From contig CAJXEJ010000016.1 of assembly GCA_913052475.1 (NCBI GenBank), positions 1 through 43,164 of the forward strand: a DNA stretch of 43,164 nucleotides, written 5' to 3'. The notes under the pieces were generated by a model. It was not told where the DNA came from, made no database searches, and saw nothing but the letters and a program-made list of their open reading frames with translations. The translations under genes were made by a program, and so were the position numbers. Numbering within the stretch: position 1 is the stretch's first letter; every line of letters begins with the position of its first letter. Shown piece by piece: positions 16,586-25,442 of the stretch. The DNA is from an uncultured Dehalococcoidia bacterium. GTDB taxonomy: Bacteria; Chloroflexota; Dehalococcoidia; Lucifugimonadales; Lucifugimonadaceae.

Positions 16586-18478
16586 CTACGTCGATGTGCC
16601 TTCAGTTGCTTTCGTTGCCTGGGCGATAAGTTCGTCGGGAATGTCGTCGAACGAGGCATAGTTCATTGAGTACAGGCGTGAGTAGAGACCGCCGAGTGCC
16701 ATCAGTTCATCGTGGTTTCCTTGCTCGATGATTTCACCGTCTTGCAAAACGATGATTCGATCGGCACCGCGAATTGTCGCCAGACGGTGAGCGATGACCA
16801 TACCGGTGCGCCCTTCCATCAACCGCTGGAGCGCCTGCTGAATGAGCATCTCGGTGTATGAATCGATGCTTGCCGTTGCTTCGTCGAGCACGAGAATCTT
16901 CGCGTCGGCGACGATGGCTCGAGCGAAAGAAATCAGTTGACGCTGCCCAAGTGAAAGGTTTCCACCACGCTGCTCAAGCTCGGTTTCGTAGCCATCGGGT
17001 AGCTTCATGATGAACTCGTGAGCACCGACGGCCTGTGCTGCGGCGACTACGTCTTCTCGGGTCGCTTCATCCTTGGCATACCGGATGTTTTCGAAGATGG
17101 TCTCTGAGAACAGGAATGGTTCCTGAAGCACCATCGATACATGCTTTCCGAGCGAGTCTTGAGTCACATCTCGAATGTCGTGCCCACCGACCTTCACCGA
17201 TCCCTCCCAGATGTCGTAGAAACGGTGAACAAGAGCCGTTGTAGAAGTTTTACCCGAGCCTGTTGGGCCAACAAGTGCGACAGTCTCGCCAGGCTTCACC
17301 TCGAAGTTAATATTTTTCAGAATCGGCTGATTTGGGAAGTATCCAAACGTGACATCTTCGAACTTGATCGAGCCGTCGATCTCATCAAGATCGAGCGCGT
17401 TCGGCTTATCGACAATATCGACTGGGACATCGATAACTTCGAAAATTCGCTCTCCCGATGCCATGGCCCGTTGCAGAACGTTGTAGTGCATCGTCAGCGA
17501 TCGAATCGGATCGAAGAACCGTTGCACGAACAGAACGAACGCAACCATTACACCGATTTCGATCGAACCACCAAGTACGAAGAATCCGCCCATGATGACG
17601 ATGATCGCCATAGCCGCACCGGTGAGGGTATCAACGATGGGAAGCATCATTACACCGAATTTCGAGGCCCGGGTTGCTGCCTTCAAGTTGTCGGATGCAC
17701 GAATGTCGAACAGGTCGTAGTTCACGTATTCGCGCGACATTCCTTGCACCGCTCGGATTCCGTTGATGTTCTCGGCCAGAGCACCACTGACAATCGAAGA
17801 TGTAACGCGGGCACGCAGGAACGATCGGCGTGCGTACGGAAGCCAGATTATTCGAATGACAAATAGCGCCGGTACCACGGCGAGCGTCATCAGTCCTAGT
17901 CGCCAGTCCATCCACACCATCGCACCGATAATTCCGACCAGTAGTACCAGATCGCCAATCGCGAAAACGGCAGTCTGAAGGAATTCCTGTAGTGCCGCGA
18001 CATCGCCCTGGAGCCGTGCCATCAATTTGCCGATTTCGGTCTTATCCATGAACGAAAGTGACAATCGCTGGATATGCGAATACATCGCTCTTCGCATATC
18101 GATGAGGATTCGCTCGGCGACCCTACCAACTATCAGTTCTTGCAAATAGTTGGCGGCAAAGTTGAAGCCTACAGCGACGAGGAAAATGATCACCATCGTC
18201 GCCAGTTTCGAGCGATCCGGGGATCCTAATTTCAGGGCGTCGTCATACACGTTTCGGACTATCAGCGGAATTGCGATTGAGGAAATGGTGAAAACGAGAA
18301 CGGCCGTGATGGCAACCCACAAAAGTACTTTATATTGCGCAACGTATTTGATGAAACGACCAACTACTTGGCCGCTGAAGGCATCACCAAAGACTTCCTC
18401 GTCCTGAGTCGGTCCGAGTCGAATGGATGCTTTCGGCGGGATTTCGTGGCTGCGTTCGTGAGTGGTTTTGGTTGCCAT
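16586..18478 (-). CDS. ABC exporter subunit, canonical Walker B (heterodimer partner 2)
   Basis: A 630-residue half-transporter: six membrane helices (about residues 40-335) followed by a nucleotide-binding domain. Walker A is GPTGSGKTS, the signature is LSLGQRQ rather than LSGGQ, Walker B ILVLDEATASID retains the catalytic Glu, and the H-loop is AHRLATI. ATG start overlaps the stop of the upstream exporter gene by one base (TAATG), indicating tight translational coupling. Paired with the upstream subunit, which has an Asp at the catalytic position, it fits a heterodimeric type IV exporter such as TM287/288 or BmrCD. Substrate unknown; multidrug or lipid export is common. Confidence 0.92.
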   Translation of the reverse strand: MATKTTHERSHEIPPKASIRLGPTQDEEVFGDAFSGQVVGRFIKYVAQYKVLLWVAITAVLVFTISSIAIPLIVRNVYDDALKLGSPDRSKLATMVIIFLVAVGFNFAANYLQELIVGRVAERILIDMRRAMYSHIQRLSLSFMDKTEIGKLMARLQGDVAALQEFLQTAVFAIGDLVLLVGIIGAMVWMDWRLGLMTLAVVPALFVIRIIWLPYARRSFLRARVTSSIVSGALAENINGIRAVQGMSREYVNYDLFDIRASDNLKAATRASKFGVMMLPIVDTLTGAAMAIIVIMGGFFVLGGSIEIGVMVAFVLFVQRFFDPIRSLTMHYNVLQRAMASGERIFEVIDVPVDIVDKPNALDLDEIDGSIKFEDVTFGYFPNQPILKNINFEVKPGETVALVGPTGSGKTSTTALVHRFYDIWEGSVKVGGHDIRDVTQDSLGKHVSMVLQEPFLFSETIFENIRYAKDEATREDVVAAAQAVGAHEFIMKLPDGYETELEQRGGNLSLGQRQLISFARAIVADAKILVLDEATASIDSYTEMLIQQALQRLMEGRTGMVIAHRLATIRGADRIIVLQDGEIIEQGNHDELMALGGLYSRLYSMNYASFDDIPDELIAQATKATEGTST

Positions 18479-20568
18479 TACGAGAGGCCTCCCCCGCCCA
18501 CGTCGCTGCTCGATTCAATTTCAGTTGGTCGGATCTGCAACTCGTAGAGGTCGTTGTAGTGACCACCGAGGGTCAGGAGCTCTTCGTGTGTACCGCGCTC
18601 GACGATTTTGCCCTGCTCGATGAAGAGAATTTCGTCGGCGTGCATGAGAGAACTTAGACGGTGGGAGATGATGATTGTTGCCCGATCTTTCGTGAGGTCG
18701 GTCAGTGCCGCACGAATCCGCTGTTCGGTTGCCGCATCGATAGCTGCCGTTGAGTCGTCAAAGACGATTAGCTGTGGTTTGAGCATGATCGATCGAGCGA
18801 TAGAAAGTCGCTGGCGTTGTCCGCCTGAAAGCGACACACCTCGCTCGCCAACCATCGTGTCGTAGCCACCCGGTAGCCGTTCGATGTAGTCACCGAGCTG
18901 GGCATACTTCGACGCCAGTTCGATACGGTCGTCAGGAGCCCAAGGGTCGCCGTAGGCGACATTGTGTTCGACCGAAGCGGTGAACAGGAACGTGTCCTGT
19001 TCAACAACACCAACGATTTTTCTCAGGGAGTCGAGTGTGATGTCACGCAGGTCCTGACCATCGATTGTGATGTAGCCTTCGATAGGATCGTAGAACCTCG
19101 GGACGAGGTGCGCGATAGTCGACTTACCGCTTCCGGGAGGACCGACAAGTCCGACAGTATGACCGGGTTTCGCCTTGAACGAAATACCCTCAAGAGTGTG
19201 TTCGCCCTCGTAGCCGAAGCTGACGTTGTGGAATTCGAGAGTCCCTTCAGTGATTTCGAGATCTTTTGCACCGGGCTTGTCTTGAATTTCGGGATCGAGA
19301 TCGAGAACAGAGAAGAGTCGTCCACCCGTGGCTGATCCGCGGGCGTAACCGTTGATCATCATTCCGATTTGCCGGACGGGTTGTAGGAGAATGCTCATGA
19401 ACGCTAGGAACTGCGTAAGTTCGCCGGGCGTCATTTCGCTATCGATTACTTTTAGACCGCCAACCCATAGAACGGCTGCCATAGCGAGCATGAAGGCGAC
19501 ACCCATCAGCGAGATGTTTGAAGCCCGGATTCCTACTTGAACATTGGCGAGGGCGAGGGTTTCATTGGATGCCTTATCGAACTTTTTCATCTCGTGGTCT
19601 TGAGAAGCAAACGTACGTACTACCCGTATACCACCGAGGTTTTCATCCATCACTTTCGTTAGCGCCGAAAGTCGTTCTTGAAGCTGGTACCAGTTGGATC
19701 GCAGTTTCAGGCGAGCGGCAGTGGCGCGCCATGCGACAAATGGAACAAAGCTGAGACTTATTAATCCGAGGATCAAATCTTCACCCAGCATCAGGTACAT
19801 ACCGGTGCCGATTAGTACGACGAGGAAGACAGTACGGAGCAACGCCGTCTGCACGAACATTCGGACGCCTTCGACATCGATGATTCCGCGGGTAATTAGG
19901 TCGCCAGTGTGGACGCCGGCGTGGTAGCTGAACGACAGTCGTTGCAGCTTTTCGTAGTACAACATGCGCAATTCATAGCCGATGTTCTGACCGATCGATT
20001 CACCCATGTAGTTCTGGATCATTGCCGAAAGACCGCGTCCCACCGAGGCGATAAAAAGCAAAACAGCAATGATGATGAGGGCAGTCTTGGCGGGATCGGA
20101 ACCTTCGCCGAAAATATCGGTGGCCTCGCCAACCGCGCTGGTCACGACTCCGTTGGCGATCTCGACGTTGTTACTGTCGAGGCTTCTCGCTGCGTCGACT
20201 GCGCTCCCGATGAGGATGGGGATCGCAAGCTGAAATCCAGAAGCAAGAAAAATCGCGGTCAAGCCGAAGAACAATCGCCACCTATACTTGAGCGCCATGC
20301 GGGTGATACGCATGAATACTCCGACAGAACTCGATCCTTCGACAGGTCGTGATGATGTGCCGGCGGCTGTTCCTATTGGTGCGGCTTGGCTGGTGGCCGT
20401 GACTATTCCTCCGTGTTCATTTCTACAGCGTGTAAGCATCGCGCACTCGTGGCGGCCGTGCGCATGAATTGCATAACGATTTTCCGCGAGTGTAAGAACG
20501 GATTCGTGAATCGCGCTAAACTCGGTGAGACTGTTGCGGCCTCCCTCGTTCATTCGGGCTATCCTCAT
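18478..20568 (-). CDS. ABC exporter subunit, degenerate Walker B (heterodimer partner 1)
   Basis: Half-transporter with membrane domain from about residue 85 (MRITRMALKYRWRLFFG) and a C-terminal ATPase domain. Walker A is GPPGSGKST, the signature LSGGQRQRLSIARS is canonical, but Walker B reads LIVFDDSTAAID, with Asp replacing the catalytic Glu. Its degenerate Walker B and the partner's LSLGQ signature would meet in the same composite site, as in known asymmetric exporters. The start is uncertain: ATG 20568, 20553 or 20439 are possible, and the first 80 residues look unlike the family. The membrane core and ATPase are secure. Confidence 0.9.
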   Translation of the reverse strand: MRIARMNEGGRNSLTEFSAIHESVLTLAENRYAIHAHGRHECAMLTRCRNEHGGIVTATSQAAPIGTAAGTSSRPVEGSSSVGVFMRITRMALKYRWRLFFGLTAIFLASGFQLAIPILIGSAVDAARSLDSNNVEIANGVVTSAVGEATDIFGEGSDPAKTALIIIAVLLFIASVGRGLSAMIQNYMGESIGQNIGYELRMLYYEKLQRLSFSYHAGVHTGDLITRGIIDVEGVRMFVQTALLRTVFLVVLIGTGMYLMLGEDLILGLISLSFVPFVAWRATAARLKLRSNWYQLQERLSALTKVMDENLGGIRVVRTFASQDHEMKKFDKASNETLALANVQVGIRASNISLMGVAFMLAMAAVLWVGGLKVIDSEMTPGELTQFLAFMSILLQPVRQIGMMINGYARGSATGGRLFSVLDLDPEIQDKPGAKDLEITEGTLEFHNVSFGYEGEHTLEGISFKAKPGHTVGLVGPPGSGKSTIAHLVPRFYDPIEGYITIDGQDLRDITLDSLRKIVGVVEQDTFLFTASVEHNVAYGDPWAPDDRIELASKYAQLGDYIERLPGGYDTMVGERGVSLSGGQRQRLSIARSIMLKPQLIVFDDSTAAIDAATEQRIRAALTDLTKDRATIIISHRLSSLMHADEILFIEQGKIVERGTHEELLTLGGHYNDLYELQIRPTEIESSSDVGGGGLS

Positions 20569-20598
20569 AGCCAGTGAACCTGTCTAGAATTACTAGCG

Positions 20599-21432
20599 AT
20601 GACCCTTTCCGATCCTAACGACATACTTGCCGATGCGTTCGCAGATCTTGATGCAGGCAATCTCAGTTCGAATACTCAAGCCAAGAGTTCTTCACAAGAA
20701 TCGAAGAGCGAAAGCAGGAATGAGTTTTCAGTGCGCCGTGCATCACTCGGCGATTCAATGATGCTCGAGAGCATTGATCGAGAGGCGTTCCCCGGTATGA
20801 CACCGGTCACCCACATCGAACGTGATCTCACTCGACAGAATGGTCTGTACCTTGCCGCCGTTAGGGATTGGCAACCGGGCGAACATGAACTCGGACCCCG
20901 GTTTGCTATCGCCACGCAATCGGAGAAGGAAGACGATAGTTTCTCGGCAAAGGTGAAACGAAACGTTTATCGATATTTGCTGGACTACGTGATCCGACCG
21001 AAGTTACCTCCTGACTACATCGCAGGGTTTGTTGGATTGTGGTTTGTGCTGGATGAAGCGCACGTCGTGATTATTGGTCTGCGCGAGATTGATCGCCGTA
21101 AAGGCATCGGTGAGCAGTTGCTGATCAGCGCAATTGAACAGTCGGTCGAGAACGACTCGCGAGTGGTTACGCTGGAGGTTCGTGAATCCAACGAACCAGC
21201 GATCAAGCTATATCGAAAGTATGGATTTCAGGAAGTTGGTTTTCGTCGTCGTTACTACTCAGACAGCGGAGAGAACGCGGTGATAATGACTACGCCCCCG
21301 ATTCAGAGTGATGACTATCAGGAGCGGTTTTCTGAATTGGTCGAGCTCCACGCTGACCGCTGGGGTTGGGTTTCACGTCTAGGTTATTCCAGAACTGAGA
21401 GTCCTGATCCAACGATCGAAAGCGACGACTAG
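20599..21432 (+). CDS. RimI-like GNAT N-acetyltransferase
   Basis: GNAT-fold acetyltransferase most similar in pattern to RimI, which acetylates the N-terminus of ribosomal protein S18 and other proteins. The fold starts near residue 45 (FSVRRASLGDSMMLESIDREAFPG). The acetyl-CoA loop is in GLREIDRRKGIGEQLLISAI, followed by VVTLEVRESNEPAIKLYRKY and GFQEVGFRRRYYSDSGENAV, which includes the RimI-type Tyr-rich end. Extra features are a polar 45-residue N-terminus, an insertion before the loop (about residues 105-140) and a 40-residue tail, giving 277 residues against about 150 in RimI. tsa genes are not adjacent, so the exact substrate is open. Confidence 0.78.
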   Translation: MTLSDPNDILADAFADLDAGNLSSNTQAKSSSQESKSESRNEFSVRRASLGDSMMLESIDREAFPGMTPVTHIERDLTRQNGLYLAAVRDWQPGEHELGPRFAIATQSEKEDDSFSAKVKRNVYRYLLDYVIRPKLPPDYIAGFVGLWFVLDEAHVVIIGLREIDRRKGIGEQLLISAIEQSVENDSRVVTLEVRESNEPAIKLYRKYGFQEVGFRRRYYSDSGENAVIMTTPPIQSDDYQERFSELVELHADRWGWVSRLGYSRTESPDPTIESDD

Positions 21433-22232
21433 GCTCCACCGTTCGCCATGTAGTAGAGCAGCAGGATTACGCCGACCGCGCTCGTGATTACTACCCAGGA
21501 TGTCCACCGCTTTTGGAACGCATTGAAGTGTTCAACCGAACGCCACTTCTTGCCTTTCCACGCGAGTTCATTCCCTCGTGCGCCGAGATAAAGACTTGCA
21601 CTAATCATGACAATGATTTGGGCGGGTAGCGGTAGAAATCCGGCCCCGAACAGCACCGCTGCGTACGGAACTCCCGAGAACAAACCCCAAACGTGTGGCA
21701 TAAGGAACGCGGCCCAGTTCCACTTTTTAACTTCTGCCGGGACTTCACCGCTTCGCGTTCCCGAGGTGTTTTCTTCTGGAGAATCGGCTGAACCGAAAGG
21801 ATTTTGCTGGGAGATCGTAAGTTCGGGATCTGTGTTTGTGCTGGAATCTGCCGAGCCGCGGAGATCCGATGGATCAGCAGGCTGGTCAGTAGCGGGTTTG
21901 TTTACCGACGTCGAAACCGGGTTCAAGTCAGGGCGATATGTGCGCGGTGCTGCGGCCGACGGAATTTCTAGCTCCGGGGCAGGTGTGGGAGTTATCCGGA
22001 TCGACTCTTTCATCTCCAATCCACAGCCCCAGCAGTAACCGGCCTGAGCGTAGTTCGCTCCACCGCAGCGTGAGCACGAATTTAATCCACCGGGCAAGAC
22101 GCTTTCGGCCACAACTTCAACCAAACGCTCGCCGCAACGCGTGCAGGCATATCCACCTTTATCGTTCTCTGTGCCGCAATGGGCGCAGAAGTGGTGATCG
22201 CTAGTTACAGGTTTTTCCGTTTGGTCTGCCAT
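21429..22232 (-). CDS. Double zinc-ribbon membrane protein, DUF2628-like C-terminus
   Basis: The N-terminus has two zinc ribbons, HFCAHCGTENDKGGYACTRC and SCSRCGGANYAQAGYCWGCG, separated by 20 residues. A long Pro/Ser/Thr-rich linker (about 85-165) follows. The C-terminal 100 residues open with KKWNWAAFLMPHVWGLFSG, contain hydrophobic helices (AAVLFGAGFLPLPAQIIVMI and WVVITSAVGVILLLYYM) and the segment WKGKKWRSVEHFNAFQKRW. This layout is like DUF2628-type membrane proteins. Function unknown. ATG start. The stop overlaps the convergent acetyltransferase gene by four bases. Confidence 0.7.
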   Translation of the reverse strand: MADQTEKPVTSDHHFCAHCGTENDKGGYACTRCGERLVEVVAESVLPGGLNSCSRCGGANYAQAGYCWGCGLEMKESIRITPTPAPELEIPSAAAPRTYRPDLNPVSTSVNKPATDQPADPSDLRGSADSSTNTDPELTISQQNPFGSADSPEENTSGTRSGEVPAEVKKWNWAAFLMPHVWGLFSGVPYAAVLFGAGFLPLPAQIIVMISASLYLGARGNELAWKGKKWRSVEHFNAFQKRWTSWVVITSAVGVILLLYYMANGGA

Positions 22233-22308
22233 GCAGAGTTAAGTTTAGAGATATTCTTAGGTTGTGTCGCCGGCAGGCTAAGTGGTATTGGTTGTCTGGT
22301 GTTGCCCG

Positions 22309-23220
22309 TTACAGATCGGAAACGTTCAGATCGAGAGAGTTCATGAGATCGTCGAGTTCCGCTCTTGTCGAATCGTCGATCGGTGGGCTTGGTGGCCGGA
22401 CGTCGGCTGTGGTTGTGAATCCGCGACGTTTCATTATCTCTTTACGAATGGCGAGGCTGATACCGACTGAGTTTTCGTAGCGAATCAGCGGAATCCACTT
22501 GTAGAAGATACTTCGTGCTCGTTCAACATCGCCCCTTGCGATGTACTTGTGAACTGCAACCAGAACTTCAGGGTAGGCAAAGCCGGTCATGGTTCCAATC
22601 GCACCTCGACGAAGTTCTTCGAACAGGAAGGCACCGCCGAGACCACCAAATATTCCCATGCTACCGCCAGTGGCTTCAACAACTCTCGTTATCTTCTGGG
22701 GTGTCGGTGGATCTTCGAGTTTCAGGTATTTTGCATCAGGTAACTCTTCGTGGAGCTTGCCGATGAATGCAGGATCGAGATGAACACCCGTCTGTTCGGG
22801 CAGATCCTGCACGACGATCGTAATCTCGGTCGCTTCCTGTGCCGCAGCATAGTAGGCACACGTTGAAATCGGGTTGGGCTTTGCCATTTTCGCGGGAGCG
22901 ACCATTACGGCGGTAGCACCAGCAGATTGGGCGTCTCGGACTCGCGACGCCAGTGCTCGTCCACTTTCGGCACTGGTACCGACTGTGACCGTCAGGTCAT
23001 CTCCGGCTGCTGCAACTACAGCGTCGATCACTGGCGCCCGTTCTGCGTCGGTGAGGCGATGGGCTTCACCCATTACGCCCAACGTTACGACTCCGGTGCA
23101 GTGAGCGTTTCGGGCCACTTCAACAAGCCGCGTAAATGAAGCTGTGTCGACCTCGCCATTGGTGTCGAACGGCGTTGGCAACATGAAATGAACTCCGTCT
23201 AGTTTTCTGTCGTTTGCCAA
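22309..23220 (-). CDS. DapA-family (N-acetylneuraminate lyase/DHDPS) class I aldolase
   Basis: TIM-barrel aldolase forming a Schiff base with a pyruvate-like keto acid. Lys167 in AKYLKLEDPP is the expected Schiff-base lysine. However, the canonical GTTGE reads GVMGE (residues 48-52), and the YNxPxRTG tyrosine motif reads VQDLPEQTGV (137-146). Two residues of the DHDPS proton relay are therefore replaced, and a role in lysine synthesis is doubtful. It is better described as a family member of unknown substrate. Length 303. TTG start with an AGGAG ribosome site nine bases upstream. Divergent from the siroheme reductase leader. Confidence 0.85.
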   Translation of the reverse strand: MANDRKLDGVHFMLPTPFDTNGEVDTASFTRLVEVARNAHCTGVVTLGVMGEAHRLTDAERAPVIDAVVAAAGDDLTVTVGTSAESGRALASRVRDAQSAGATAVMVAPAKMAKPNPISTCAYYAAAQEATEITIVVQDLPEQTGVHLDPAFIGKLHEELPDAKYLKLEDPPTPQKITRVVEATGGSMGIFGGLGGAFLFEELRRGAIGTMTGFAYPEVLVAVHKYIARGDVERARSIFYKWIPLIRYENSVGISLAIRKEIMKRRGFTTTADVRPPSPPIDDSTRAELDDLMNSLDLNVSDL

Positions 23221-23367
23221 GTCGAATTACTCCTAAGAATCTTGTGCTGTAGTTGAAAACCGTGTGTATGTTGACCTCGTTCGAGGATGTACGCAAGATA
23301 TCTGGAAAGGAGTTTGTCATTTTGATTCGCGCCAATATTGACGCGATGAGTGCTAAAATTTTTTGCA

Positions 23368-23388
23368 TATGATGAACGTGTATACAAT
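23368..23388 (+). promoter_or_regulatory. Candidate promoter for the leader ORF and siroheme reductase
   Basis: Two -10-like hexamers occur, TATGAT (23368-23373) and TACAAT (23383-23388), each one base from TATAAT, in an AT-rich stretch. No good -35 lies 16-18 bases upstream of either. With TATGAT as -10, transcription would begin near 23380, only about ten bases before the leader ATG. Confidence 0.35.
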
Positions 23389-23390
23389 TC

Positions 23391-23456
23391 ATGGTTGCTG
23401 TTGTACTGGTCGCTAAGCGGGGCCGAGCTTTAGTAGCGCGTGGATTGAATTTGTGA
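23391..23456 (+). CDS. 21-codon putative leader peptide
   Basis: ATG 23391 to TGA 23454-23456 encodes MVAVVLVAKRGRALVARG followed by LNL. An in-frame TGA lies 18 bases upstream, so this ATG is the only start. There is no Shine-Dalgarno sequence, which would fit a leaderless or nearly leaderless message. Its stop codon ends one base before the hairpin of the intrinsic terminator at 23457. The arrangement (short ORF, terminator, then a biosynthetic gene 54 bases later) is that of transcription attenuation. The peptide lacks Cys and Met runs; it is rich in Val, Ala and Arg. Whether it is translated is an inference. Confidence 0.4.
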   Translation: MVAVVLVAKRGRALVARGLNL

Positions 23457-23488
23457 CCCTGCCTCCCGACGATGTGGCGGGGTTTTTT
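23457..23488 (+). terminator. Intrinsic terminator/attenuator before the siroheme reductase
   Basis: CCCTGCC (23457-23463) pairs with GGCGGGG (23476-23482), seven pairs including one T-G wobble, with a 12-base loop and six T residues (23483-23488). It lies 54 bases upstream of the GTG start of the reductase and points towards it. No other gene on this strand needs a terminator here, so premature termination control is the likely role. Confidence 0.65.
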
Positions 23489-23541
23489 GATCGTGCAAAC
23501 CAACTTCAACTTTGACGATTTATTTGAAAGAGGACCGAACG

Positions 23542-25332
23542 GTGACCACTGGAAGAGTTGATACGAAAGACTGGATTCCGAATCCAGACAACGCTCACGT
23601 ACTGAAGATTGACGGTCCTGAGATCGCCAACTTTGAGGACCAGGTAAAGCTGTTCCAGTCTGGTGCGAAAGATGAAATCGAATTCCTGCGATTCCGACTT
23701 CGACAGGGCGTCTACGGTCAGCGTCAACCCGACCGCCAGATGGTTCGTGTAAAGCTTCCATTTGGGGGCGTTACGGCGCATCAATTGGATGTGCTGGGTG
23801 AAGTCGCGGAAAAGTTCGCTCCCCTTAAAAAAGGTCACATCACCACTCGAGAAAACATTCAGTACCACCATGTTCCGCTTGGTGAGTCGACCGATTTGTT
23901 ACGCACTATCGGTGACGCCGGAATGTCATCACGAGAAGCTTGCGGAAACGTTGTACGAAACGTGGTCGCTGCTCCGTCGGCGGGTGTGTCGAAAGACGAA
24001 GTTTTCGACGTGACGCCTTACGCAGGTGCGTACGCACGTTATTTCCTACGACACCCCACCACCCAGAACATGCCCCGAAAATCGAAAGTCGCTTTCTCTG
24101 GTTCAGAAAAGGATGAGGCGATGGTGCTGATGCACGATGTTGGCATGGTCGCTCGAATTCAGGACGGCAAGCGTGGCTTCAAGATCGTTGTCGGTGGTGG
24201 ACTAGCCACCGATGCAATGATGGCGGAGACGTTGAAAGAGTTTGTTCCTGTCGAATATTTGATCAAGAACTGTGAGGCTATACTTCGTATTTTCAACCGC
24301 CAGGATGAAGAGCGGAAGAGCATTGCAAAGGCTCGAATCAAGTTCACCATCGCTCGGCTCGGCATCGAGAAGTTCCGGGATATGGTCGATGAAGAACTGA
24401 AGGGTGATTGGGCGAACAAAGTAATCGACCTCGATTCGTTGATGTATGTCGATGACGAATCGATCGATGCTCCTGTGGTACCGACCGACGCCACTCCCGA
24501 GCCGACTGATGACGCCGTTTACGACAATTGGAAGCGAACGAACGTCGAAGCGCAGAAACAAGACGGTTTCAACGTGGTTTACGTCCGAGTCGAGCGTGGG
24601 GACATCTACGCCAACCAGTGGCCGTCACTTGCCGACATCGCCCGCAATTTTGCTGGCGGTCGCGCTCGATTCGATCAACAACAGAACATTGTCTTCCGAT
24701 GGGTTCGCACCGAGTCACTATTCGACATTTACAAGGCACTTGGAGCTATCGGTCTCAGTGAAGCGGGTCGCGAGACGATTCGCGACGTTGTGACCTGCCC
24801 GGGTACTGATTCCTGCAAGCTGGGTATTACTTCTTCGATGGGCCTGAATCAGGCTCTTGGAGAGGCACTCGATGAGATGGGGGATCTCGATCCTCTGGTC
24901 GAGAAAATGCACATCAAGGCGAGCGGTTGCCCCAACTCCTGTGGTCAACATCACATCGCCAGCATCGGATTTCACGGTGCGGTTGTTAAAGGCCCCGGTG
25001 GGCAGGTACCGGCCTACGAATTGTTCCTCGGTGGCCGCTCGAATGAAGAAGCAGGCACCAAGATTGGTGAGCGTGTGAAGGCTCGAATTCCTGCTAAGCG
25101 TGCCCCTGAGGCGCTGAAATCGGTTCTCGATACCTACCTTTCCGAGCGCAATGACGGCGAAGAGTTTGCTGACTTCATTGAGCGATTCGGCGTTGCCAAG
25201 TTCGAAGAAGAGTTTGGCAAGTTGAAAGCTGAGCTTGGCCCGCTCGATCGGGACAATATCCAGACCTACATGGACTGGGGTAAGACCGTGGTCTACAAGC
25301 TGGAACGTGGCGAGGGTGAGTGCGCAGTCTAG
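23542..25332 (+). CDS. Ferredoxin-dependent nitrite/sulfite reductase
   Basis: Siroheme/[4Fe-4S] enzyme that reduces sulfite to sulfide or nitrite to ammonia with six electrons from ferredoxin. The start is GTG 23542, preceded by AGAGGA seven bases away, rather than TTG 23512. Cluster ligands are Cys419 and Cys425 (CPGTDSCKLGIT) and Cys463 and Cys467 (ASGCPNSCGQHHIASIGFHG). Two ferrodoxin-like half domains are visible (RQGVYGQRQPDRQMVRVKLP near 50 and VYVRVERGDIYANQWPSLAD near 345). Length 596 matches NirA/Sir of actinobacteria and Chloroflexota. Sulfite versus nitrite cannot be settled by eye. A strong terminator follows at 25363, and a ferredoxin is encoded nearby on the other strand. Confidence 0.92.
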   Translation: MTTGRVDTKDWIPNPDNAHVLKIDGPEIANFEDQVKLFQSGAKDEIEFLRFRLRQGVYGQRQPDRQMVRVKLPFGGVTAHQLDVLGEVAEKFAPLKKGHITTRENIQYHHVPLGESTDLLRTIGDAGMSSREACGNVVRNVVAAPSAGVSKDEVFDVTPYAGAYARYFLRHPTTQNMPRKSKVAFSGSEKDEAMVLMHDVGMVARIQDGKRGFKIVVGGGLATDAMMAETLKEFVPVEYLIKNCEAILRIFNRQDEERKSIAKARIKFTIARLGIEKFRDMVDEELKGDWANKVIDLDSLMYVDDESIDAPVVPTDATPEPTDDAVYDNWKRTNVEAQKQDGFNVVYVRVERGDIYANQWPSLADIARNFAGGRARFDQQQNIVFRWVRTESLFDIYKALGAIGLSEAGRETIRDVVTCPGTDSCKLGITSSMGLNQALGEALDEMGDLDPLVEKMHIKASGCPNSCGQHHIASIGFHGAVVKGPGGQVPAYELFLGGRSNEEAGTKIGERVKARIPAKRAPEALKSVLDTYLSERNDGEEFADFIERFGVAKFEEEFGKLKAELGPLDRDNIQTYMDWGKTVVYKLERGEGECAV

Positions 25333-25362
25333 GCTTTTCAATCACATCGAAAACCGAAATGT

Positions 25363-25402
25363 AAACGGGCGGTTGCACATTAGTAACCGCCCGTTTGTTT
25401 TA
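25363..25402 (+). terminator. Intrinsic terminator of the siroheme reductase
   Basis: AAACGGGCGGTT (25363-25374) and AACCGCCCGTTT (25385-25396) form a perfect 12-bp stem with a ten-base loop, followed by GTTTTA. It lies 31 bases after the reductase stop. Confidence 0.85.
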
Positions 25403-25442
25403 ACATTCTGGAGTGAACGAGGAAGGGGAATGGCTGCCCGTT

